Positions 35,010-43,189 of a stretch of DNA of 64,000 bases are shown piece after piece (positions within the stretch are counted from its first letter, which is position 1; each line of letters opens with the position of its first letter). The DNA is taken from NCBI GenBank assembly GCA_963850345.1, contig CAWKKW010000006.1, positions 62,001-126,000 of the forward strand. Direction: 5' to 3'. A program made the position numbers and the translations under genes. The notes beneath the pieces are model-generated. The model was not told where the DNA came from. It was given only the letters and a program-made list of their open reading frames with translations, and made no database searches. The DNA comes from CAWKKW01 sp963850345. GTDB lineage: Bacteria; Acidobacteriota; Terriglobia; Terriglobales; Acidobacteriaceae.

Positions 35010-37022
35010 ATGAAGTTGCTCGCGACACTGCTGAGATCTGCGGCCCCGCTTGTAGTTCTGTTTTCTGCGGCGAGTGTGAACACGTTCGCGCAGAGTCAGT
35101 CTACCGATCTCACACAAGTGAGCCTGGAACAGCTTGGAGATATCCAGGTCTATAGCGCCTCGAAGCACCTGCAATCGGCAGAGAGTGCTCCATCTTCCGT
35201 TACGGTGATCACGGCGGATCAAATCCAGGAAAACGGGTATCGCACGCTCGCAGACGTTCTACGGACAGTGCGAGGATTTTTTGTTGCCTACGATCGAAAT
35301 TACAGCAGCCTGGGCGTAAGAGGCTTCGCGCGGCCGGGTGACTACAACACGCGCATCCTGTTGCTCGTGGATGGTCACAGGCTTAACGACAACGTCTATG
35401 ACGGAGCTTTGATCGGGACGGAGTTTCCAATCGACGTGGAATTGATCCAGCGCATCGAGATCGTCCGCGGCCCGGCTTCTTCTCTGTATGGAAGTAACGC
35501 GCTCTTCGCGGTGATCAATATCATTACCAGACATGGCAATGAAGTGGATGGGCTGGAACTCTCGTCGGAGGCTGCCTCATTCAACAGCTATAAGGGCCGG
35601 GTCAGTTATGGGCGCGACCTGCCGCAACTCAAGTTCATGGTCTCCGGCTCCTTCTACGGAAGCCGCGGTCATAAGCAACTCTTCTACCCCGAGTTTAATA
35701 CTGCCGAGACAAACAACGGAATCGCGAGTCATGACGATGACGATCAACTCGGCACAGCGTTGGCGACGATTTCCTCCCATGACTTCACTCTTCAGGGCGC
35801 CTACGGCACGCGCGAAAAAGGGATTCCCACAGCGTCGTATGGAACTCTCTTCAATACCTCAGGAAATCGCACCACGGACTCGCACGGGTACGTCGACCTG
35901 CGATACCAGCACACGGTAGCCGATTCATGGGATGTGTTGGCCCGCGTCTTCTATGACCGCTATTCTTACCAGGGAACTTATCTTTACCCTTCTTCCGACG
36001 ACGCATCGCAGATCAGTCCAAATCTGGACTATGCCGACGGGAAGTGGTGGGGAACCGAACTTGAGGTTGCGAAAGTCGTGCTTAACCGCAACCGAATTAC
36101 GGTCGGTGGCGAATACCGCGACAACTTTCGTCAGGATCAGAGCAACTACAATCACAATCCGTATCTGCTGATTCTGGATGACCGAAGGACATCGTTTGTA
36201 GGGGCACTGTACCTGCAGGACGAACTTACTCTGACGAAGTCGCTGGCTCTCAATGCCGGGTTTCGATATGACTATTACAGCAGCATCAACTCAAGTACCG
36301 ATCCTCGAGTGGCGTTGATCTATCGTCCTGCGCCGAGTACTGCGTTGAAGTTGCTGTACGGCGAAGCGTTTCGCGTGCCGAACGTGTACGAGCGGTTCTA
36401 TTCGATCGCTCCCAACCTTCCCAACCCGGCTCTCCAGCCGGAGCGAATCCACTCCACCGAATTCGTCTGGGAGCAGGAGTTATCGCGTCGCTTCTGGCTT
36501 TCCAGTTCGGCCTTTCACAACACGATGGATGATCTGATCACACAAGAGTCCGCATCGGATGATTTACTGATCTTCCGCAATGTTCAGAATGTCGAATCCA
36601 ATGGGCTCGAGTTGGAACTTAAGAGCCAGCTCTCTCACGGCCTCGAAGCTGTGGCGAGTTACAGCTTCCAGGAGACCAAAGATCAAAACACCCACAGGCT
36701 GCTCGACAACTCGCCACGCACCCTGGCCAAGTTCAACCTGACTCAGCCCCTGCTTGGAAAGACACTGTTCGCCAGTGTGGACGCGCAATACCGAAGCCGC
36801 ATCGAGTCGCAAACGGAGGGTTCGATCTCTCCCTTTTCGGTTGTGAATGCGACTTTGCTCGGCCGCAAAATCGGTAAGCACGGGGACCTCTCCGCCAGTG
36901 TCTATAATCTCTTTGACAAGAGATATTCCGACCCGGTGTCGAGCGAGAACTTGCAGACTTCTATTCCTCAGGACGGCCGCAATTTCCGGGTGACGATGAC
37001 CTGGCACCTGGGAGAGCGATAA
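35010..37022 (+). CDS. TonB-dependent receptor (small, vitamin/siderophore type)
   Basis: A 670-residue outer-membrane receptor. The signal peptide is MKLLATLLRSAAPLVVLFSA... ending near FAQ. A short segment then leads into the plug domain (SVTVITADQIQENGYRTLAD, LGVRGFARPGDYNTRILLLV, DGHRLND, IERIEIVRGP-like IQRIEIVRGPASSLYGSNAL). The 22-strand barrel ends FRVTMTWHLGER. It lacks the regulatory domain of the Oar receptors and is the size of siderophore, haem or vitamin B12 receptors. It is followed after seven bases by a YfiR-like gene. The ligand cannot be read from sequence. Confidence 0.9.
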   Translation: MKLLATLLRSAAPLVVLFSAASVNTFAQSQSTDLTQVSLEQLGDIQVYSASKHLQSAESAPSSVTVITADQIQENGYRTLADVLRTVRGFFVAYDRNYSSLGVRGFARPGDYNTRILLLVDGHRLNDNVYDGALIGTEFPIDVELIQRIEIVRGPASSLYGSNALFAVINIITRHGNEVDGLELSSEAASFNSYKGRVSYGRDLPQLKFMVSGSFYGSRGHKQLFYPEFNTAETNNGIASHDDDDQLGTALATISSHDFTLQGAYGTREKGIPTASYGTLFNTSGNRTTDSHGYVDLRYQHTVADSWDVLARVFYDRYSYQGTYLYPSSDDASQISPNLDYADGKWWGTELEVAKVVLNRNRITVGGEYRDNFRQDQSNYNHNPYLLILDDRRTSFVGALYLQDELTLTKSLALNAGFRYDYYSSINSSTDPRVALIYRPAPSTALKLLYGEAFRVPNVYERFYSIAPNLPNPALQPERIHSTEFVWEQELSRRFWLSSSAFHNTMDDLITQESASDDLLIFRNVQNVESNGLELELKSQLSHGLEAVASYSFQETKDQNTHRLLDNSPRTLAKFNLTQPLLGKTLFASVDAQYRSRIESQTEGSISPFSVVNATLLGRKIGKHGDLSASVYNLFDKRYSDPVSSENLQTSIPQDGRNFRVTMTWHLGER

Positions 37023-37029
37023 TCCATTC

Positions 37030-37587
37030 ATGGAGGAAGCTCCAATACTTCGTTCCTATGCTGTCAAGCTTGCCATCGCGCTTCTCCTGCTGCTCTATTG
37101 GCAGAATCCCTCCGGCGGGCAGGCCATCAGCGACTCCCAGGTGAAGGCTGCGTACTTGTATAACTTTGCGAAGCTTGTGGAGTGGCCTCCGACGGACTTC
37201 GCAAGCCCGGAAGCTCCCATCCGGTTTTGTATTCTTAACGACCCGGCATTCGAATCAGAACTGAACCACATCGTTATCGGGAAGAACATTTCAGGCCGCC
37301 CACTCACGGTAGTCGAGGTGCCGGATGCGGAGAAATCTCGCGGCTGTCAGATCTTGTTTATCAACGCGTCGCACGAGAAGCATCTACAGCAGATTCTCGC
37401 GAGCCTGCAAAATACGAGCGTGCTTACGGTCGGAGAGAGCAAAGGGTTTGTCGAACAGGGTGGGATCATCAACTTCATTAATCAGAACGATCGAGTCCAG
37501 TTTCAGGTCAACGACAAGGCCGCCAAGCAGGCTGGAATCCACATCAGTTCGCGGCTCCTGGTTGTCGCCAAACTGGTGATCCAGTAA
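37030..37587 (+). CDS. YfiR-family (DUF4154) periplasmic protein
   Basis: A 185-residue secreted protein. A hydrophobic signal (LAIALLLLLYWQNPSGGQA) is followed by the YfiR hallmark VKAAYLYNFAKLVEWP, then IRFCILND, GRPLTVVEV, CQILFINASH, LTVGESKGFVEQGGIINFI and the end ISSRLLVVAKLV. In Pseudomonas, YfiR is a periplasmic repressor of the diguanylate cyclase YfiN. Here no cyclase follows; the gene is coupled instead to the TonB receptor seven bases upstream, a pairing seen in several phyla with TonB receptors. It may sense or regulate receptor-linked signalling, but that is inference. Confidence 0.88.
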   Translation: MEEAPILRSYAVKLAIALLLLLYWQNPSGGQAISDSQVKAAYLYNFAKLVEWPPTDFASPEAPIRFCILNDPAFESELNHIVIGKNISGRPLTVVEVPDAEKSRGCQILFINASHEKHLQQILASLQNTSVLTVGESKGFVEQGGIINFINQNDRVQFQVNDKAAKQAGIHISSRLLVVAKLVIQ

Positions 37588-37609
37588 GCCGCTAGGCTGC
37601 GCGGCACTC

Positions 37610-37624
37610 GCGCCCTTTCGGCGC
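37610..37624 (+). terminator. weak hairpin after the TonB/YfiR genes
   Basis: GCGCC-CTTTC-GGCGC forms a 5-bp stem 23 bases past the YfiR stop, between convergent transcription units. No T run follows, so termination by this hairpin is uncertain. Confidence 0.3.
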
Positions 37625-37720
37625 ATCCTTATCCCATCCGCCCGGCACTACAAGTCGTGTCGCCCCCGATGCCAGGCGAACCGCGACGGTTGATCGTAGC
37701 TACTCTTGTACAAACCTCAT

Positions 37721-39418
37721 TCAGGTGTGAGCATCCAGTGTCTTTCTGCCACTCCCATCCGCACGTTCCTTGGCGTAAATGGTGTGAGTGATACGCGGCG
37801 GTTCCTCGCCACGATGCAAGCTGACGACGCGATCACGAATCGTTCGGTCAGAAGCTGTGAAGCGTTCGCGTTGCCGCAGGTAGTCGATCCACGACTCCAT
37901 GACGAAGGTCTCGGTGATGTGCCTCGGGTCGTCGGTATTCTGAAAGACGCCCCAACGCATGGCGCCGTCACGCATACGAACATCACGGAGTTTGTGGATC
38001 GCATGGACGAAGGCGTTGTAGTCCTCAGGATCGACCAGGTAGTCGACGAGAATGCGCACCGGACCGTCGGACATTTCCGGTTCCATCGCAACCTGCGGCA
38101 CCAGAAACTTTGATCGCAGCGGTCGTAAGTCGGGCTGTTCGCCGCGCAGCACATGTAGCCGGCTGCTAAAGGGCAAGGTCACCAGCAAGCCTCCTCCGGC
38201 GATGGCGAGCGAGATGGAGGTAGACAGATGCTCCGCCAGGAATCCCCAGATCACGCTGCCGACGGCCATGCCGGCTGAAAAGACCATCTGATACGTTCCG
38301 AGGGCGCGCGCCTGAACCCAGTTGGGCGCCGAGACCTGCACCGCCAGATTGAACGTCGACATGGTGCTGGTCCAGGCAAAGCCTGCGAACAGAAGCACGG
38401 GAATGATGATAAGGGGATTGTGAAGAAAGGCGAGTACGAGCAGGGTTCCGATAAAAACAGCGCTGGAGACGGCAATGATCGCGTCAGCCGAAAATCTGCG
38501 TCGAACGCGCGGAAGACTGGTCGCTCCAACTACCGCACCCAATCCCATACTTCCGTTCAGAATGCCGTAGCCGAGTGCGCCCTGATGAAGGTCACGGGCG
38601 GCTACCACCGCCAGCAACGACCAGAGAGCGCTCACGAAGATGGTAAAGATGAAGGATCGTACAAGGGCCGCCTTCAAGGGCGGAGAGTACTGAATGTAAC
38701 GGATACCGGCACGCATTGATCCGTAGACGCGCTCCGCCGGCAGAGCGCTTTTGAAGATCGGCTTGCGGTTCCACTGGTAGATCACCAGAATGACGCCAAC
38801 AAAGGAAAGCGAATTCAGCAGAAAGGTCCAGGCGGCGCCCGTATCCGCATGCACAAACGCGGCGACCGCGAGACCGCCGAGTGCCGGTCCAACTGCACGA
38901 GCTAGATTGAACCCTGCGCTGTTGAGAGACACCGCGTCTGGAAGTTGCTCGCGCGGAATCAATTCCGGCATGATGGCCTGCCATGCGGGACTATTCATTG
39001 CGGTGCCCACGTTCAGCAGGAACGTGAGAATCAGCAGCACCCAAGGCGAAATGATGTTGAAGAACGTTAGCAGGCTGAGCAGCGCAACCGCACCGAGCAT
39101 CCACGCCTGCCAGAAGAGCAAAAGCCTGCGGCGGTCAAAGATATCTGCAGTGGCGCCGGCGAGAAGGCCCAGCGCCAAAACGGGCAGGCTGGCGGCCGTC
39201 TGCATGAGGGCGATGAGGAACGGGGAGGGCGTGAGCACCGTCATCAACCAGGTGCCGGCCGTATCCTGCATCCATCCGCCGAGATTCGAAATAGTGGAAG
39301 CTATCCACAGGCGGCGAAAGACCGGAGACCGCAGCGGCTCAAATCCCGAGGCAAGTTTCTCCTTTGCCGGCGCAGGAGCGGGAGTGAGCGGCGGGTTGGG
39401 GGGAGTAGTGAGGGGCAT
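37721..39418 (-). CDS. MFS exporter (MFS_3, enterobactin-exporter-like) with C-terminal domain
   Basis: A 565-residue inner-membrane protein. After a Pro-rich start (PLTTPPNPPLTPAPAPAKEK) come about 12 membrane segments typical of the 'transmembrane secretion effector' MFS_3 group: FRRLWIASTISNLGGWMQDT, GLLAGATADIFDRRRLLLFW, MNSPAWQAIMPELIPREQLP, NSAGFNLARAVGPALGG. A soluble C-terminal part of about 150 residues (VRILVDYLVDPEDYNAFVHA, ETFVMESWIDYLRQRERFT) resembles a small dimeric alpha-beta barrel often fused to these exporters. The substrate is probably a drug-like or siderophore molecule. It is convergent with the TonB/YfiR pair. Confidence 0.87.
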   Translation of the reverse strand: MPLTTPPNPPLTPAPAPAKEKLASGFEPLRSPVFRRLWIASTISNLGGWMQDTAGTWLMTVLTPSPFLIALMQTAASLPVLALGLLAGATADIFDRRRLLLFWQAWMLGAVALLSLLTFFNIISPWVLLILTFLLNVGTAMNSPAWQAIMPELIPREQLPDAVSLNSAGFNLARAVGPALGGLAVAAFVHADTGAAWTFLLNSLSFVGVILVIYQWNRKPIFKSALPAERVYGSMRAGIRYIQYSPPLKAALVRSFIFTIFVSALWSLLAVVAARDLHQGALGYGILNGSMGLGAVVGATSLPRVRRRFSADAIIAVSSAVFIGTLLVLAFLHNPLIIIPVLLFAGFAWTSTMSTFNLAVQVSAPNWVQARALGTYQMVFSAGMAVGSVIWGFLAEHLSTSISLAIAGGGLLVTLPFSSRLHVLRGEQPDLRPLRSKFLVPQVAMEPEMSDGPVRILVDYLVDPEDYNAFVHAIHKLRDVRMRDGAMRWGVFQNTDDPRHITETFVMESWIDYLRQRERFTASDRTIRDRVVSLHRGEEPPRITHTIYAKERADGSGRKTLDAHT

Positions 39419-39767
39419 CGTAGGTGCTGCTGGGCAGTAGACTCGATCAAACGACTAGAGCAGCAGTGAGGCGGGATGCACTTGCTCCATCACCGGTTTA
39501 CGACTGATAGATGCAGCTCTCAAATTCTGAGCACGATAGTGATGAACTGTATGCGTCTGCAAGGTGAGGCTGTCGAGCGTGCGTTTACGATTGTGGCATA
39601 ACCACCGATCAGGAAAAGGGCTTCCGGCCTCTACCCTTACGATGATTATATTGGTAAGCGCAACGCTGGGTTCCGCCCGGGCATGATTCAGGCAATTGGA
39701 GCGGCTTGCTAGCGGAGGCGCAACGCAGCGCACCGTTGTAACGTAAGGAGAGGAGTCTACCGCTACC
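39419..39767. other. divergent intergenic region
   Basis: This 349-base stretch separates the MFS exporter start from the secreted protein at 39768. I see no further gene or strong hairpin; it should hold the promoters of both. Confidence 0.45.
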
Positions 39768-40625
39768 GTGGCGAGAGTGCATTGCCGCCGATTGTGTTTG
39801 TATATCGTGTGCTCGCTGCTGCTGGGTCTTGCGCATCCAGCGAACGGGCAGCAGAAGCCGCCAACCAACGATTCTTCGGCCGGCCCCGCTGGTGTGGCGC
39901 CCGACCGCGCGTTGAGCCGCAGGTCCGGGCCGCGAACGAATGTGCGCTTCCAGTGTGGAGCAGCGTCGACTGACCCCACGAATCACGCGATGACGGTGAC
40001 GGTTCAGTATCGCAACGAAGGCCGGTCGGCCGTTCTAGTGAAATTTCGCCTCAAGGTTCTGATCAACAATGATCCGCCCTCCTCCTACGAATACTCAAGC
40101 GACAAGCCGCTCGAAGCGGGCGAGCAATCCGAGTACCCGGTGTCTGTGCTTCAAGGAGAACACGAAGACCCGCAGGGGGGCGTCGTTCCCGAACAGGTGC
40201 CGACCGCCTCAATCGAGTGTCGCGTCGAGAATGTGCAAGTGTGTCCAGTAGCGACGAGTACAGGTTCCGCAGAGGCAGAGCAGTCGGGCTCGAGTGCGAA
40301 TCAAACCTGCATCGCTGAAGCCTCGATCACGCGGAAGATGAACTTGCCGGAAGACAAGAAGTGGAACTGCATTGAGGTGGATGACGGAGGAAAGAACTGT
40401 ACAGTGATCGCCCGGCCGCCTGACAACTGCGTAGCCAGCATCTGCATGGGCGACATGGTGTGGGTCACGCTGGCGCGGCAGTGGTTTGCGTTCGATGGGG
40501 CAGACTGGACCGCATGCCATGCCGTCGATTACTACGCGGAGCCGAATCTGATATGGCCCTTGTGCGCAACCGCGGTGCGAGCCAGGCAAGCAGGGTTCAC
40601 TCCGGGCGAGTACGTTCCACTCTGA
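39768..40625 (+). CDS. secreted hypothetical protein
   Basis: A 285-residue protein starting at GTG 39768. The signal peptide (LCLYIVCSLLLGLAHPANGQ) is clear. A low-complexity Pro/Ser/Gly linker follows, then a beta-sandwich-like region (NHAMTVTVQYRNEGRSAVLV, FRLKVLINNDPPSSY) and a C-terminal part with several cysteines (WNCIEVDDGGKNCTVI, DNCVASICMGDMVWV, WTACHAVDYY). The even number of cysteines suggests disulfides in the periplasm or outside. I recognise no family and propose no function. It is convergent with the multicopper oxidase gene. Confidence 0.65.
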   Translation: MARVHCRRLCLYIVCSLLLGLAHPANGQQKPPTNDSSAGPAGVAPDRALSRRSGPRTNVRFQCGAASTDPTNHAMTVTVQYRNEGRSAVLVKFRLKVLINNDPPSSYEYSSDKPLEAGEQSEYPVSVLQGEHEDPQGGVVPEQVPTASIECRVENVQVCPVATSTGSAEAEQSGSSANQTCIAEASITRKMNLPEDKKWNCIEVDDGGKNCTVIARPPDNCVASICMGDMVWVTLARQWFAFDGADWTACHAVDYYAEPNLIWPLCATAVRARQAGFTPGEYVPL

Positions 40626-40746
40626 ATCGTCAGATCCCGCGGCTACGCGAGCAGGCAGTAATTAGCTTCGAAGGGCTGCTGCTTCGTGTTCCCACCTGGA
40701 GCGTCGGGGCACTAGGGTTTCTGGAGCTCACCGCGGAGCTACAAGG

Positions 40747-42477
40747 CTACATTTGTGGCGCGGCATTTGGGCGGTTGGAACCAGCGGCGCCCTTCGCCAC
40801 AACTTCTATGGTTCCCATCATGCCCATGTCTTCGTGACGCAGCAGATGGCAGTGATACGGGAATACTCCGCCGATCAGGTTGGGTGCGCGGAAGTCCATT
40901 CTCACTCTCACACTGGGATAGGGCCCTGACCCAGTCCAGTGCTCCACATTGACCGTGTCGCGCGTCTCGCGATCGGCAACCGGCTTGCCATCCACTTCCA
41001 TGATTTGAAAATGTAACTGGTGCGTGTGGAATACATGGTCTTCCAAAGCACGATTCTCCACCACCCAATCTTCCACTGTGCCTTGATTGGTAACGATGTT
41101 AGGTGGGGACCGCATTGTGTAGGGCGCGGGTCTCTGACCTGCGACGGTTAGAAAAAAGTAAGTCAACGCATCGGGGTCGTTCGGATCTTCCGCCAGTTCT
41201 GAAAAGTAGAGCTTCCGAATGGCGACTGGCTTCACTTCGCGAAGGTCCATAACGCGGTCGCTTTGGGAGACAAGCGGTGATTCGCGCTTTGCCTCACGCG
41301 CATCTTGTTGCCTGGCGCTCTGGGAGAGGATGTTCGCGAGCGGCCGACTGGGATCGATATCGCCTCTCACCCCGGTGTTCCATGCGCGAGTCACGAGTTG
41401 CGCGTGTTGACCGGAGGGGGGCGTCGTGATGAGAAATTCAACTCTCGACGCAGGCGGCAACACGATGTTCCTGCTCACAGCGGCAGCGGTATTCGCATCG
41501 ACCGGCACGCCGTCCATGGCCAGTACCTGAAGAGGCAGGGCCTCGCGATCCTTGAGCACCTGGAGATCGAGGATCGTTCCGGCGCCTGCGTTCAACACTC
41601 GCCAGAGCTCCTTCTGGTCTGCTGTAACTTCCATCGTGGCCGGGATGTATTGCTTGTAGAGGACAGGCACGTAGTTGAGGCTCACGTCCCAAGCGGGAAT
41701 GGCCTTCTCCGACGGACTGATGTCCAACAATGGTTGATCGCGAACGATGAGTACGCGCTCTGGATATTTGGGTGTGGCAGATGTCGAGGAATTCTCAACG
41801 ATCAGTGCGCCGGATGCACCGCCTTGTACCTGGCGCTCCGTAAATCCGTGGATATGCGGATGGTACCAATAAAGGCCGGGCGTCTCGTCTTTGGGAATGA
41901 CGATGCGATAGTCGAAGCTCTCGCCAGCCTGAATCATGGTGTGCAGCACCTCGTCCTGATGACAGACAGGCGCAATATTCAACCCGTGGAAGTGCAGGTT
42001 CGTCGAATCCGGGCCCATTCGCGTGTCGGAACAGTCTTGCTTTATGCGCGTTGGGGGTGCCCCTTGACCCAAGCCTTGCTTGTTCGTCGCTGCCTCGCCA
42101 AACTGGTTTTCAAAATGTATGACAAGGCTGTCGCCAGGCTTCACCCGCAAGGTGGGAGACTGCAGGCCAGAATCGGTCATGTAACAGTAGCGGATCGGGA
42201 ATTTGCCGGCATGTGTCTGGTCGCCGCGAAAGAAAAGATTCAGCTCGAGAATTCCATTCTTGCTTTGAAGTTCTGGAGGAGCCTGAACGGCGGATCCGGG
42301 CAAGGGCCGGGGGCATGCTGAGGTTTGTGCCACTACCGGAGTTGCCATGCAAAGGGCCGCAAGTAAAGTCCAGATCCAGACGTGCCGAATCCCGTAAGGG
42401 AATTGAAACCCACCAGTCCGTTTGGCCCAATTGCCCCGACCGGGCTGTTCCTTCTCAGTTTTATAGCGCTGCACCAT
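40747..42477 (-). CDS. multicopper oxidase, exported
   Basis: A laccase-like oxidase of about 576 residues. The frame is open to TTG 42603; ATG 42477 (or GTG 42474) follows GGAG and gives a short leader before the signal peptide WIWTLLAALCMATPVVAQ. All four copper motifs are visible: HFHGL, YHPHIHG, HTHQLHF and YHCHLLRHEDMGMM. Together they bind the type 1 copper and the trinuclear cluster. It oxidises phenolic or metal substrates with oxygen in the periplasm. C-terminal to the last motif there is only a short tail. It is divergent from a small cytochrome c gene about 130-260 bases away, which could be an electron partner, though that is only positional. Confidence 0.9.
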   Translation of the reverse strand: MVQRYKTEKEQPGRGNWAKRTGGFQFPYGIRHVWIWTLLAALCMATPVVAQTSACPRPLPGSAVQAPPELQSKNGILELNLFFRGDQTHAGKFPIRYCYMTDSGLQSPTLRVKPGDSLVIHFENQFGEAATNKQGLGQGAPPTRIKQDCSDTRMGPDSTNLHFHGLNIAPVCHQDEVLHTMIQAGESFDYRIVIPKDETPGLYWYHPHIHGFTERQVQGGASGALIVENSSTSATPKYPERVLIVRDQPLLDISPSEKAIPAWDVSLNYVPVLYKQYIPATMEVTADQKELWRVLNAGAGTILDLQVLKDREALPLQVLAMDGVPVDANTAAAVSRNIVLPPASRVEFLITTPPSGQHAQLVTRAWNTGVRGDIDPSRPLANILSQSARQQDAREAKRESPLVSQSDRVMDLREVKPVAIRKLYFSELAEDPNDPDALTYFFLTVAGQRPAPYTMRSPPNIVTNQGTVEDWVVENRALEDHVFHTHQLHFQIMEVDGKPVADRETRDTVNVEHWTGSGPYPSVRVRMDFRAPNLIGGVFPYHCHLLRHEDMGMMGTIEVVAKGAAGSNRPNAAPQM

Positions 42478-42733
42478 AGCTCCAGCAGGAATTCGGAGAG
42501 ACCTGTACGCCTGACACAAGTATATGTTGGGCGGGAATTGACCGTCGAAAGCGATCGGTCGAGTAGAATAAATTCTCGAATCAAGATGACGTGGGAAGAA
42601 CAATGCGGGTATGGACTTAAGAACACAACACGCGTGGACTTTTCTCTACTGTTGCGGATCGAACTGAGCGTGTTCCGGTTAGGACGCCTGTTGCGTCATG
42701 TACTTTTGATGGATCTCAAAGGAGTTGTTGCCG

Positions 42734-43057
42734 ATGCTGAAGTTTTCTCATACAGGTGCCTGGCTTCTTTTGGCAGCCGCTACGCCCTTGATCACGTTCG
42801 CGCAGAGTTCCGGCGCCGATAACTACAAGGCGAAGTGCGCCGCCTGCCATGGAGTTGCAGGGGACGCCAACACTCCCGCTGGGAAAGCGTTCAAGGCGCC
42901 ATCCTTTAGTTCTCCCGAAGTGCTGAAGCTCTCCGACGCCGAGCTGACCACCATTACACAGAACGGAAAAGGGAAGATGCCCGCATGGAAGGGCAAAATG
43001 ACCGACGACGACATTGCCCAGGTGATCGCCTACATTCATACATTGCAGAAGAAATAG
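42734..43057 (+). CDS. small periplasmic cytochrome c
   Basis: A 107-residue class I cytochrome c. ATG 42734 follows AAAGGAG at good spacing; the frame opens at TTG 42725. The signal peptide (AWLLLAAATPLITFA) precedes the haem site Cys35-Ala-Ala-Cys38-His39 (KCAACHG). The distal methionine is probably that of GKGKMPAWKGKM. The end DDDIAQVIAYIHTLQKK is the usual C-terminal helix. It carries electrons in the periplasm; the donor and acceptor are not evident. It is divergent from the multicopper oxidase. Confidence 0.9.
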   Translation: MLKFSHTGAWLLLAAATPLITFAQSSGADNYKAKCAACHGVAGDANTPAGKAFKAPSFSSPEVLKLSDAELTTITQNGKGKMPAWKGKMTDDDIAQVIAYIHTLQKK

Positions 43058-43189
43058 ACCTGCGGCCGTGACCGTTGGAAGTAAGCCGGCGCGGCTCAGA
43101 AGATATCGAGGCACACGCTGGGGCGGACGGTTAGGGGCGCACCCACCACCTTGATCGCGAACTGCGCCGCAGTCGGACTGATCCGTCGA

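Noticed and set aside
41305..42321. 338-codon plus-strand frame opposite the multicopper oxidase
   Set aside because: Shadow of a gene with all four copper motifs.
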